In this document: positions 39,401 through 51,500 of the stretch, piece by piece
Numbering within the stretch: position 1 is the first letter of the stretch
Layout of the letters: every line of letters begins with the position of its first letter
Source: Monarcha castaneiventris obscurior
Lineage: Eukaryota > Chordata > Aves > Passeriformes > Monarchidae
Direction: 5' to 3'
Assembly: GCA_026261815.1 (NCBI GenBank)
Contig: JAMPIT010000230.1
Coordinates: forward strand, 10,043,001 to 10,107,000
Length of the DNA stretch: 64,000 bases
The notes under the pieces: model-generated
Told to the model about the DNA's origin: nothing
What the model saw: the letters and a program-made list of their open reading frames with translations, nothing else
Database searches by the model: none
Program-made: the position numbers and the translations under genes

Positions 39401-42400
39401 CAATTAACACTCTGCCACCCTTCACCACCCAAGTTTGCTGGTATTTGAGTTATTGACAATTTGAAGCTGCTTGTCTTTAAATAATCCTAGCTGTTGTGGG
39501 GTGCTATTATCCCAGATGCACTGCAGAATTCCAAATCCAAGTCAGTTATGAAATTTTCCCCCAGCTCCCTCAAAAGGGGCCCTTGTTGACTTCTCAAGTA
39601 CTCCAGCAGCCAGCGCCCACAGTTGCTCTGTGGAAAGACATGACTCATGCCCAATTCATTCATTTAAAATTCTCTCCAGCTCAATAACTTCTGGCAGTCA
39701 TTTCAGCCATTTCTGGGTGTCAGAAGCACAGGCTGTTTTATCTGGATGTTCTCTCTGGCTTGTTCAGTGGTGGAGATGGATTATCATTACATTCCCATCA
39801 ATCAGGTGCTGTTCCCCAAATATTACAGATAAGCCAAGAAAGAACTCTGTAAAGAAATACACTGTCTTTACTGCTGCAATGGCTGACCATTCAGTCATTA
39901 CACAATAATTTATTGGAAATTAAGGAATTTTAAGGCACAACTTCAGTAATGGCCTATAGCACAAACAATTTCTGATCTGTTCTAACCTAGGGTGACTCAA
40001 ATCAGTCCTTGAACTTGTATTCCAAGAACTGCCCCTTCTCTAGCAAACTCAGACAACCCATTGACTGACATTGCCTGAGACTGATTTTTGAAAAGGTAAG
40101 TCTGTGTCTTCCACCAACCACACTGCTTCTTACAGCTGCCTTAATGTACACATGGCTTCCCCTGAGAAAGGCCAGGCGATGAACAGCTCCTTCCTTAGGA
40201 GCTGTTAGATCTGATCAGTTCCCACTAAAATAATATTCCTATTCTGTTCACAATACATGTGGAACTAATTCAAAACCAATCTACAATTGTATCATCTACT
40301 GCAGCAAAATGCTATAATTCACCACTGTCTTCTAGATAGAGAAAATAGCAAGATAGCATTATCCAAATGGCAAGCCTTTAAATTTTCACAGCCTTCTAGG
40401 CCGCATGACACACATAGCGTGTCCTAAAGTGCCTTCTCAGATCCACAGGCTGGGAATGTTTTGATGCTAGTTTGTATTTACTAATAAAAACATTACTAAG
40501 GCTGGGGACAGAAATACAAAAAACGCAATTTTATTGTTCTTTCTGTTTTCCAATGCCTCTGCTCATCAATCTACCAAAAAATTGTGATTTCCCGGGCAAA
40601 TGTCAAGCTCAAGACAACATCCCATATTTAAATGCAAGATGTCCTTTTAGGCTTTTCTGCAACACCTGCATATTTCTACATTAATAATTATGCTATTGGA
40701 TACATCAGAAAGAACATTGAGAAGTTCTGTCCCCTTCAAATACTTTTTTGCAAAAATTGCTATGTACTCTAAGCACTTAGGATGCTCACACACCCCTGCA
40801 CGACTGGCAGAACACACATCTGACCTGCAGCCACACTTATCAGAGTCATCTATCTGAACATGATTTAGACAGTTTGTTAGATACAGGTTTTTTAGAACTA
40901 TTTATGTAAGACAAAATTTGGAAATGGCTATTTAAAATAAGTTCAAGTGAGTGAAGAACTTACAAAAAAATGAGCAAAACTTTTTTAAGCTTTCTATTCA
41001 GCTCTCTCAGTACTTTTTGGCTGTGATTCCTCATAACTACCTTTAGCCACCTAGAAATTTAATGCTTCACCTAAGATAGGTACCTTTTCTCATTTTGGTC
41101 AACAAAAATATATAGTTACTCTACCTTAGGCCTAAAATTCAATTTCAGATTTTTTATTCTTCCTCAGACAATAAAACCAGAGGGTATTTCCAGTCAATCG
41201 TAAGGCACCTATGATTCAAAATTCCAATAAAATTAGATGTGAGCTAGAACTCACCTCTATTCCTTGTTGAAAGGAATCGGGCATTTAAAGATCAGTGATT
41301 CCTTTAAAGGATTCCATTTTTGTTTATCCTAGCATTCACATTACATTATTAAAAATGCATTGTTCAAAGACACATTTTTTTTAAAGATAAAATGCATTCT
41401 CTTAAAAGGTACTGTTAAGAGATGCCCAGGAATGTACTTCCAGGAATGGCTCTGGGTAATACTCAGCAACACTATGTAGTAACACCACCATCCAAGTCAT
41501 GCAGCTGAGTGCCATTTTACCCATTTAAACCAAAACAAAGCTTCTTACCCAGGCAAGAGTCACTGGAGATCCACTCAGAGAAATGAATTTGCATGGCAAC
41601 AACACCACTGCACTTCAGGGTGTTGTTCAGGTAGGAGCAATGTGCAATCAGTAAGTCACACTGAACAGTTTTTTTCATTAAGCACTGGCTTTCCCTTTGA
41701 TTATTTCTTACAGATACATGCCATTGATTGGTCTGGTACCACTCAGATTACTCTGTGCAGTTTTCCTTGGTATTAGACAGGTATTAATACTGCCTATAAT
41801 GAGTTCATTGCTAATTAGGAAATTCTAGTCTGTAGGCTGATTTCAATTCCTATTGATTTTGATTTTAATTTTCCTCCTATTAGGAAAAAATTAGGTAGGC
41901 AGCTTGTGCATGGGTGTGTTATGAAAGTCAGGGAAGAAAAATCAGTAGTGAGTGTTTATTGTTCTATCTGCACTTTCTCAAGGATGAACTCGAATGGATT
42001 GTTTGGAGGAAGGTTAATGAATTTAGACCAGAGTTTACAACAGCTGCCAGCACAGGGGGAGAGGCTGGGGGGGAGCAATGTGCCCGAGGTGAGGAGAGGC
42101 TCTTAAGAGTAGCAGGAAAGCACATGCTGAGAATTCTGCTTTTTTGACAGGTCAAGTAAAGTGCAATTTATGAAATCAATAAACAGACCTGCCATTATTA
42201 TGGATTAACCACACTTTCCTTCATCCAGAGGCTTCTGCATTACTGGAGAAAGTGTATATAAACAGGCAGTTTTAGTTGGAATATGCAGGGAAAGGGGGAA
42301 AAAAGGGAGACAGAATCATCAAAAATTAAGTTTTTCTTACCCACTGTTAGATGAAAATATTCCTATACATAAGTGTCAATACTTCATGTTTTTTCCAATA

Positions 42401-44479
42401 CTAAACTCATTAATCACACAAAGCTCCCAATGTGACCAATCCACAGAAAAAAAAAAATAAAAAGTGAAGATTTGGTTTCTTTATCCTTATAGAAATTTTC
42501 CTTACAAACTCTCCCTTAAGCTGTTTCCCGTCTAACACTTAGACATGTGTCAGCCTGTTCAGCTCCTCACTAAAATAGCAAAACAGGTGAAGGTCTCATG
42601 CAACTTCATTTTTTACGGTGCTGTGCCCTCCTGCAGGTCTGTTCTCTCTTTGGGGCCAGTTAACATGCCCTGTCAGAGATGAAATCATGTTTCTTGGCAA
42701 GTCTAGGATGTGGTAGTACTGAAATAATGGGTCTGGAGCAATTGCAGAGCTGAGCAGCCAAATGATGAACACATAGTAAATTCCATGATTATATGTGAGA
42801 GCATGAAGTTAAAGTTCACAGGAGGAGAGAGGTTATCTTCATTGAGAAGGAGCATACAGGGACACTGAAACCACTTACCCCTCAAATTATAGACTTGCAA
42901 GAACAGCTCATCTTTAGCTCTGTATTTGTGAAACACTAAGAATTACACAGCTTCAGCCCTCATTGAGGTTTCTTAAAGCTAATATCTAATATCAGTAATA
43001 AAGAATCTTATTCCTTCATTTTTTAAAACCTATTGCCATATGAAAAAATAATGCTGGAAGCCAAGCAAAACAATTTAGAGGTGGAGAATAGATATTATCA
43101 GCACAAAAAGAATAAAACAAAAATGACAGCACTTGCATCAGACCAGAAAGCAAGCTTATTTCTTATAAGTCTGTTGCTAGGTAGGATGAGACATGAACCT
43201 CATGACATTTCATTTAAAATGGGACAATGGGATATATTTTCTTGTGAAGATTTTGGTTGAAGTAAAAAAGACTTTGGAAAAAAAAAAAAACAAACCAAAA
43301 CAAAACAAAAATCACCAGTAAATATTTAAATCATATCTTTTATAAATATTTATGTAAGTATACACATATTTAATTTCATGCTCCAAGATTCTTGTTAATC
43401 TGTATTTATGAGGAAAGTTCTACTACCTGAAAAGTAAAAGAGAGAAAAAATAAATGTGAGTAAATATTTTTATAGCTATTTTAAGTAGCTATCTTGTGCT
43501 GCTGAAATGCTAATTATTTGTTTAGGGAAAATGAAAAGTAGTAATTTATTTCATGAAATACATTTCAGTTTCAAAAAAGTCAGGATCACACAAACCATCT
43601 GGCTTGTCTGATTCAGGTATACTATTCATTCACTTTCATCCAAATTTATCCGAGATATCAGATGCCACCACAATCTGAGTATAATGACAAGTATGTGAAT
43701 ATTCTTCTGTGTTCGCATACTTTCATAAATGTCAATACAACTTTCGGGGCCATCTTGTTACCTATGTGGTCCTTTATTTTTGGTCCTTCTCCACGAGGAA
43801 TTAGGCAGACCAAACACCAAGCAAATAAAATATGCAAATTGAAAGAGTCCCATGGTTTTCAGATGTAGTATTTCTGTGCTATTTTTACTATGGTGGCACG
43901 TAGGCTACTACAGGCATCACAAGATGCAGGTAGGATACTTCCAAGCTTGCAGCCAGGTGTTGTACATTCATCTGTCTTACCCCTCGCCCCAAGGCTCTGA
44001 CCTTCGAACACTTATATTCCAGGCCTGCGGTTTTGGGTAGTTAGTTGGCTTGTCTAGTGCAATATTCATGACTCCTATTTTCCCCACAGAGAGCTTCTAC
44101 TCCACAAGACACTGAAGACTTTTCACACTTCAGTGCCCTACATTCTGTTCTTTAGCTCCCCATCACAACCCTAGTTTTTTCCTCTAGAGAGTCATTCCCA
44201 TCTACAAAATCCCAATTTTCATCCTCTAGATAGGATAAATTTTGGACAAGACTGAAAGTACAGAATAGAGGACACTCACAAGGGTTTCTGTTCCCACATC
44301 AGGTACCATTCATCATAGTTTACACAGCTCTCCAGTGTTGGGGGTGTGAGGGAAGCTTTGAGACACCTTTAATCTTATCTCACTGTAGTGTTGGCACAGT
44401 GACATAAATTTGAGCGCAAGGTGGCCACCAGACACCAGTGCCAGTGGCTACCACACTCTTGTTGTAGTGATATGAAAGC
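36422..44479. other. Unique DNA with simple repeats, no gene seen
   Basis: About 8 kb without a supportable gene. Open frames stay below 120 codons and occur on both strands (119 codons at 38647-39006 minus overlaps 98 codons at 38548-38844 plus). Poly-A at 37953-37968 and an A-rich run with CAAAAC units at about 43278-43310 are the only simple repeats of note. Confidence 0.55.
37953..37968 (+). repeat. Poly-A run (16)
   Basis: Homopolymer between 'acatg' and 'cccacc'. No retrocopy is evident upstream. Confidence 0.8.
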
Positions 44480-44555
44480 AATCTCCTAGGCTGGACTAGA
44501 TGATCTTAAAAGTCGTTTCCAACCCAGTTCATTCTGTGTGATTCTGTGTGTAATT
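44480..44555 (+). mobile_element. CR1 LINE 3'-end fragment
   Basis: 'ggctggactagatgatcttaaaagtcgtttccaaccc' followed by 'attctgtgtgattctgtg' is the CR1 tail with its 8-bp-type terminal repeats. Upstream sequence is too diverged to follow with confidence. Confidence 0.8.
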
Positions 44556-45179
44556 CACTGTCTGTGGTGTTACATGCTTTGCAAAACCTGGTTTGCAGAT
44601 GCAGTGGCGGCATTAAGTCACTTCACCCTCCTGCAGTCCAAGTTATGATTTGTGTGACACCACTTGGCATATAGCATAATGCATTCAGAACAAACATATA
44701 CAGATATTTAAATTACCTTTCTTTTCAGCACACAACCTATTGTGATAAAGCAGAGCTCAGCAGGGCAATAAAAGCTACCTGAGGACTATTCCAAGAATTT
44801 AGGGCCTGTGGTAACAAAGGACAAAGAAAATTTGCTGGTGGGACCGCCCCTAGTATCAAAAGATCCCCCCGCCAAGTTAGGGTGACCAGAAAAGGCTTCT
44901 CCCAGGCTGCTTTGTTCTGGTATGTTAATCTACCCCAGTTCTGCCTCCCTGCTTGGCCCGTGGCCCCTCTGATGCCATGATGATTTTTGTCTTCACAATA
45001 AATACCAAGGTAAAACCCTTCTTCCCCTTCTAACCGTGTTCGCCTCTTGATTTTTAAGACCAGGAAAAGCATCACCTCCACCCCTTTATTACCTTATATG
45101 TCCCACGCCCTAGAAAGTTCTCAACTCCCTGTTCTCCCCGTTGGCCCCTGCCCCATCACCACTCCCCCAGAGTTTCCCT

Positions 45180-45330
45180 ATTGGTCCCTTTACCTAGTCC
45201 CACCTTTGTACCGCCCCCATGCCCTCAGATCATTGGTCTCTGATGTCGTCCCGCTCCCGTACTTAAACCTGGACCCTGCACTGTCTTCTGTCTTTGTCCC
45301 TGGATCCCATTAAGGGGCGGCTGCAATGAA
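45180..45330 (+). promoter_or_regulatory. LTR promoter and polyA region
   Basis: Two ATTGG boxes, a TATA-like element about 25 bases after the second, then AATGAA about 55 bases further. This spacing is compatible with an RNA polymerase II LTR promoter followed by a degraded polyadenylation signal. Confidence 0.45.
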
Positions 45331-45412
45331 CCTCTGTCTGTGGAACTCTGTACAGAGACCCTTCCTCCTCCTTGCCATTGACCCATGTTACTGAGCTGTC
45401 CGTGCGTTTGTG

Positions 45413-45430
45413 CACTCACACGTGTGAGTG
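45413..45430. repeat. Perfect 18-bp palindrome with CACGTG core
   Basis: 'cactcacacgtgtgagtg' equals its own reverse complement. The central CACGTG is a canonical E-box. It lies in the presumed U5 part of the LTR, about 85 bases after the polyA-like signal. Confidence 0.85.
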
Positions 45431-45526
45431 TGTGACTGCCCTGCCAAGCGGCTGCGCTAAGGAGACGCTTTTGGAAGGTCGCTGCATCAAGCTCCAGCAC
45501 TGCAAAGCCAACCACGGAAAGCAACA

Positions 45527-48500
45527 CTAGAACTGCCATCATGAGAAGAGTCTGGTTGCTGTGCAGTTAGATACCAAAAAAGGTCTGATAGTTAGAATGC
45601 TACAGACTCATTCCTCTCTTTTCCACAGCTGCTTTACTCAACATTTTCAAAATTAAATATTTCATCTTCAGCATTTGAAGTGGTTTTCCATTTCAGACTT
45701 AAACTGTGTTTTTAAAGGGGTTAAATAAGCATGGGGGAATAATGTCATTGTTTCCTTTAATCCAAAATACTTCTTTGTGATTTAATGTTATTTCATTTTA
45801 TTGAGAAGAATTGCAAAGATTTTTTTATTCAAACAAAAAAACTTAGTTACTAATTAATATAAATAAATGTAGAACTGGAATTAATCAATTACAAGTTAAA
45901 AAAGATCCTGCTAAGTTAAAGAATAAAGTAAAAATAAATAATTTCCAAGGTTTGTTACAAAATCCATACTTAAAACTACAGCTGCAGATAAAATTTCATA
46001 AATTTAGGTAGCTAACGAAGGACTTCCTTTATTGATCTGCTTTTCTGTACTCCTAGAAGCTACTATAAATACAGTTTCCCATCTCAGGGAGCTGGTTTTC
46101 TGTGATTACTACACTCTACAACTTTGGATATTATATAGTCTATTGGAGATGATATATATATTAGTCTGCTTCTAATACACTCCCTACATCTAGTCTAAGA
46201 TGTATGAGATTAAAAATAAAAGGTGGAGTTCCTTACCAGTAGAGAAGAGTGTTCCTTCAGGCTTCACCTTTTTTAGGCACCTGAAAGTTCATAATTTGGT
46301 CTGAAGATACTGACTAGGATCCCTCAATACCCACATAAGCATCTTTGGAGTGAAGTTCACCCATCTGAAATTAGGAACCCAAAAGCAGGTCATCTGAATT
46401 ACCTTCCACTCATTATAGAGGAGCCTAAACAGTATATAGTGAACTTTTGTAGTGAACTTTTGGAAAGCAAAATTAAGATGAAATTAATTGTGTCTCTTAC
46501 TGTGTAATGTTTGTCTTCGGCAACAGGAAAATAAGCATAAGATTTAAGAAGCAAAATCCCTTCATTTTCTACAGATGTTTAGAGTTTCTGGGCTAAAATG
46601 TGTTGCCAAAAATTACAGAAGTATTTATCCTTTTTATGTACACTGTCCTTGTCAATGACCGAGTATCTAGGCTGCATGCATACATTAATCTATTCCCTTT
46701 ATTATTATTGATTCTTAACTGTAAAGTTTTTTCTTACAGCTCTAAGGATTCAAAAAGTACCTCCAGCTTGTCAGAAACATAAAACACTTTTTCTGTTCTT
46801 ACAAATTTTCAATGGCCGGATTTGTGTGCTGCATCTTCTTACCAACCAAATACACAAACAAATACACAAACATATTCTTCTAGTAATCCACATTAAAACA
46901 TAAACCTTTCCAGGGTGCTTCCTTTGAGAGGCTGAGTGTTCATAGTCCTACTTAGATCAGCCATTCTGTTCAAGCTCCACATTACCTCCCTGTCTTTCTC
47001 AACTTAAAAAACCTGCTCTGCTCATTGAATTATTAAGTCTTCCATCCAGATCTGTCCTCTATACTTACAACATTATTGTATAATTGGAAAATGATTTAGC
47101 AACAGGCTGTGAGTAGAAAAATCAATAGACCTTGATAATGAGATCTGTCCTACATGTTCTTAATCAATTATTTAAAAAAAGGAAAGTATATTACAGAAGG
47201 TGCTTCACATGTTACTAATCTTGCAAGCTGATGTTCTGTATTCTTATTTTACTAATAAGGTCTTGTGAGGAAGGGTGAACTCTGTTTAAACTATCATTCA
47301 TCTTCATTTCATATCCTGCCAAGTCCCTAAGCAAGGCCAGAAGGGCACGAAGCTTTTGTGAAATAATAAACTATTCCTTACTCAGAATGTTGATGGTATT
47401 ATCTCCACTGATAGAGCATCTGTTTTCTACCTCATTAATCACGAACATTAAAATGCTATAAACCCTGTTCTTGAATCTTGAAGAAAAAATATTTTGCTTA
47501 TTTTGGCCTTATCTTTTTGACAAGCTCTGCTCTGCCTACTGTAATGGCAGAATTGTTTTCCCTTCATGTTCTAATAATTCAGTATATCTATGTATAATTC
47601 AGTAATCTATACAAAGTAATTTTTTGTTCTTCTTTTGATCAGATTATTTCACTTTTAGAGAAAAAAAAAATCCACTGAAATGCAGATAAGACAGCTTCTC
47701 TGTGATAGTAATTTTCTTTTTATTTTTGCTGTGTTAAGTCTTTTAATACCCAAGCAGAACACCTGGGGTACCAACATGCCATTTAGACCTTGACCTGTGT
47801 TGAGTGCATTATAGCTGCACTGACTCACAAGAACAAGAGTAGAAGGAAATTCTGAAAGCTCGACCTCAAAATCATGTTTGGCTCCCCTTTATTCTGGTGT
47901 CACCTCTAACAAAGTAAAAGTTTTATTATTGATTTCTGCAACCCACAAGATAATTTGTCTTCCTCTCTCAAAATAATAGACAGGAATTTACAAGACTGTA
48001 GTCAGGAATGCAGGTGATTACCATAATGAATATAAAGAGAAGAGGTTTTTTAACAATTCAGCATGTTTTTCTCTCAAATTCTCTGTATTAAAACATTTTA
48101 GTCTCATTTCAACTGTACAAGACTTCAGATATAATAAGTCAGACCTGAGAAAGAAGTAACAGAGAGCATGGCAGGTTTCTGAATAGGTGGTAGTGTTTAT
48201 TCAGATGCACAACATGATTTACAAAGTTTTTAATATGCTGAATTTGAAGCTCTTACTCTTCATCAGCACAATGGTACATATTTTTAAAATTTCCTTAGAA
48301 GGTCACTGGTATGGATTTTTAAATGCCTTGAAATGTCTATTAATCTAAGTTATAAACCAATGTCTAGAAGTATTTGATTATTTAACTATAACTACTGTAA
48401 GAGTCATGCTGTCAGTGATCACCTCATACTTCCACGAGGCCTGTGTCTTTTACAAGGGAAGACAAATGATTTACGAAAAAGGTGAACAGCTGGAGAATGA

Positions 48501-51500
48501 AACTATGCCTTTTTTTGTCTTTTCTTAAGCCATGTTTCTTCACATTTGTTCTGATGTGAATGATTTGGATATAAAGGCACACCAACAAAAGCATAAAGGG
48601 TACAGAATTATTTGCAATTAATGGCAGCCATAGGAAATGTCATGAAAAAGGGTGCAAGGTCAGCCTTGAAAACCAGAGTCTAAAATGGTAACTATTCAAA
48701 CAATTGTAAAGTCACATTATTAATGATGCATGTTTTGGGGTGGTTTAATGGCAATTGCTTTGTATTTGTGTTCCATGTTTTCAATTATCCATGACTTGAA
48801 TTTGGATGAGCCTTTAAAATTTTCTCCACAAGAGGAGGTCTAGAAACTAGCTTTGGTAACAATATCTGCAATTCAGAATCTGCCACAGAGCTTTATAAAC
48901 CCACCAAGTACTGAGGAAACCAGGAAAAAAAAAAAAGCCAAATGAGTTGGCAATGTCACCTAAAAAAAAGCTGTTCTCCCAGTAACAAAAGCTGATACCT
49001 CAACAAAAAGAAACATTTTGTTCAGGACTATCATTTTTACGGTCATTCTTACGTACTCGAAATTTTAGAGCTAACTCTTATTTCATTTGAATCAAGTCTG
49101 TTCTTGTTGTTTTGACTCAAATCAACAGCTGACCTCATTATCTTTATGATCGTCAGTGCACGTATCAGGACATGTCAAGTTCACAGCAGTGCTCATATCA
49201 GTAGCTACAGCTGATTAAAAACTTAGAGGTCATCTTCCTTGTGCTCTTATCTTTCATTCTGATTAACTAATTAGGAATTTTATGTAGTCAGTGGTTGAAC
49301 TAGCCAGTGCTAAGTTCCTAAAACAATTAAAGAGGTCCAGAAGAGGCTAAGTATTTTTTTTGATACATACAATTATGTTTCTGAAAATCAATCCAGTCTT
49401 GGGAGTTGGGTAGGAGGGACAATTCAGGCGCAGTTAAATATGTATTTATATACCATCTAATGTATTAGACACAAGCACAGTAATATATATGGCACACTGC
49501 ATCAAATATAATTCAAAATAAACCTCATAAAGCCCAGTGATAAGCAAGAATTACTTCTGTAGCACAGACATACGCAGGGCCCAATGTGCCATCAGTGGTA
49601 AAGGGAATTTTGTCCCAGACCAGACTCTTGTGCCCAGTGCTGAGCTTCGCAGGAATCATTTATGCTGAGATCAATTGCTGCAGTACAGCCTCTCACATGC
49701 AGAGTTGCTGAGTCTGTGAGTGGGCAGCCCTAAGAGGCTTTCCTTCAGGACTGGTAGCGTTCCCAGCACATCTCAGCAGGGAGCACACGGGTGCCAGAGT
49801 GATGCATAAGGTGAACAGTCTAAACTCAGGCGAGCTACCACAGGAGCTAAGACACACAGTAGGATCATAATATGCAGCCAAATTAACTATCTCACAATGA
49901 AGGAGAAAGGCTCCTTTTTCTGCCTGTGTGGAAAGCAAACAGTAAGGTATTGCTTTTCCTCAATTCACTTCGCTTATGGTGTTGGACCACACAAGTTCCT
50001 GGATCACGTCATAAATTACCAAAACTGAGCAAACAGTTGACTTCAACTTCAGAATCTTTAAGAAAAGAACCAGATGTCTTATCTTTGGTCTTTCTTTCTG
50101 TTTACGTCTCTATTGTTAAAGTTTGGCATTTTAACCTCACAGTGGCATCTCTGCTTTGAGGAGGGCCACAGTAACACACCTGTCCACAAGCTGAGAAATC
50201 CTGCTCTGGTTGATGATTACTACTCTGTTTTTGCTCTCTCATCCCATTTGAGTTACACCCAAAGAGAATTAGCACATGCACAACTGCAGGAATCTTAAAT
50301 ACATTTTGATTTACTACACACATGCTAATCTGGCTCAGGAGCCCACAGCTGAGATAACACTTTTAAAATTGCTGAGTGCTCTAACCTTGGCCTGTGATAC
50401 GGAGCTGATGGAAATAACTTCTGCTGATAAGTTAAACGGTTGGGGACAAGAATAGGTTGCTACATAGAGAAATCAGTTTTCAATTAATTATAAAGCCAAC
50501 AGAAAGATTAGTAGAGTTGATGTAAATATTTGACCAGGCCATTTAGAAAGCCCCAAGGTATCTCTCAAACCAATAGCTGAATATCACAAAATCAAATCTG
50601 CACAGTGCAACTGATTTGGTTTTGGAGCTATTCCCATCCCTGACCTGCATAAAAAATAGGTGTAGTTACTAGCACATGTTTACACAGTGTTTTATAGTTT
50701 AGGGTTGCAAAGTAAAAATGACTTACTCTTTCCAATAGCCCAGAAAAGTGAGCAGTCTTTAGGTGTGTGAGTACAGAGACATTGAGAGGATTGCCCCAAA
50801 CCTTTGCAAGGTATAGGAGAAAGAAACTGTAAAAAACTCTCATTTATGATACTCAAGCATGGAACTTTAATATTAATTTATCGTTTTCCTCAACTAAATG
50901 CAAATACACACTCCTTTCTACTCCTCTAGATTTTTGTTAGTGAGCATTTGAAAACATCTCTAAAAGCCCTGTTTTTGACAGTACTGTGTGTGGCAGAACT
51001 GTGTGTGTCTAACCCTGCTCTAGAGCTCTAGGGCCATGTCAGCCCAGCATTACACTGGAGCAAACCTCCTCCATCTCACACAGCTTCAATGAAGCTGTTG
51101 TTTGCAGACAGACATGCTGCCAGCAGCTCACACTGGAGGACCTAAACTCTCTTCAGACACACTAGAGAGCTCAAGCTGATCTGCACATTCTCCCAGCACT
51201 ACCTGAGAAGCAGGAACAGCTCTGTGCAAACCTGACCACGAGGGTTTAGCTCAGTGCTGCCTTGTGTTCCTGAGCTGCCTGAGCAGTTCTGTGGTTGGAT
51301 GGCCGCAGGAGATGGTGCTGACCACAGCAAGAGTGCTTCCCAGATCATCCTTTGAATCATCATACACAGAGTTTTCTCCTTTAACTAACGCTTCCTGCAC
51401 TTGAAACCTTTTCTTCTCCCATTAGTTAAACCAAGGTTCCATTAATAAACTGAGGCCCAGATCCAAAACCTTGGACTCATAATGTCTATTATATTCTTCA

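Larger units (their letters stand above)
44741..45526 (+). mobile_element. Probable solo LTR of an avian endogenous retrovirus
   Basis: A GC-rich block unlike its AT-rich flanks. Near its 3' end, in plus order, are two inverted CCAAT boxes (ATTGG at 45180-45184 and 45232-45236), a TATA-like ACTTAAACC at 45261-45269 and an AATAAA-like AATGAA at 45325-45330 before 'cctctgtctgtgg', then a U5-like end closing in 'gcaaca'. This is the U3-R-U5 order of a plus-strand LTR. No TGG primer-binding site follows, so it would be solo. The left end (TG at 44741) is a guess and no clean target duplication was found. Several 77-114-codon frames inside are shadows. Confidence 0.55.
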
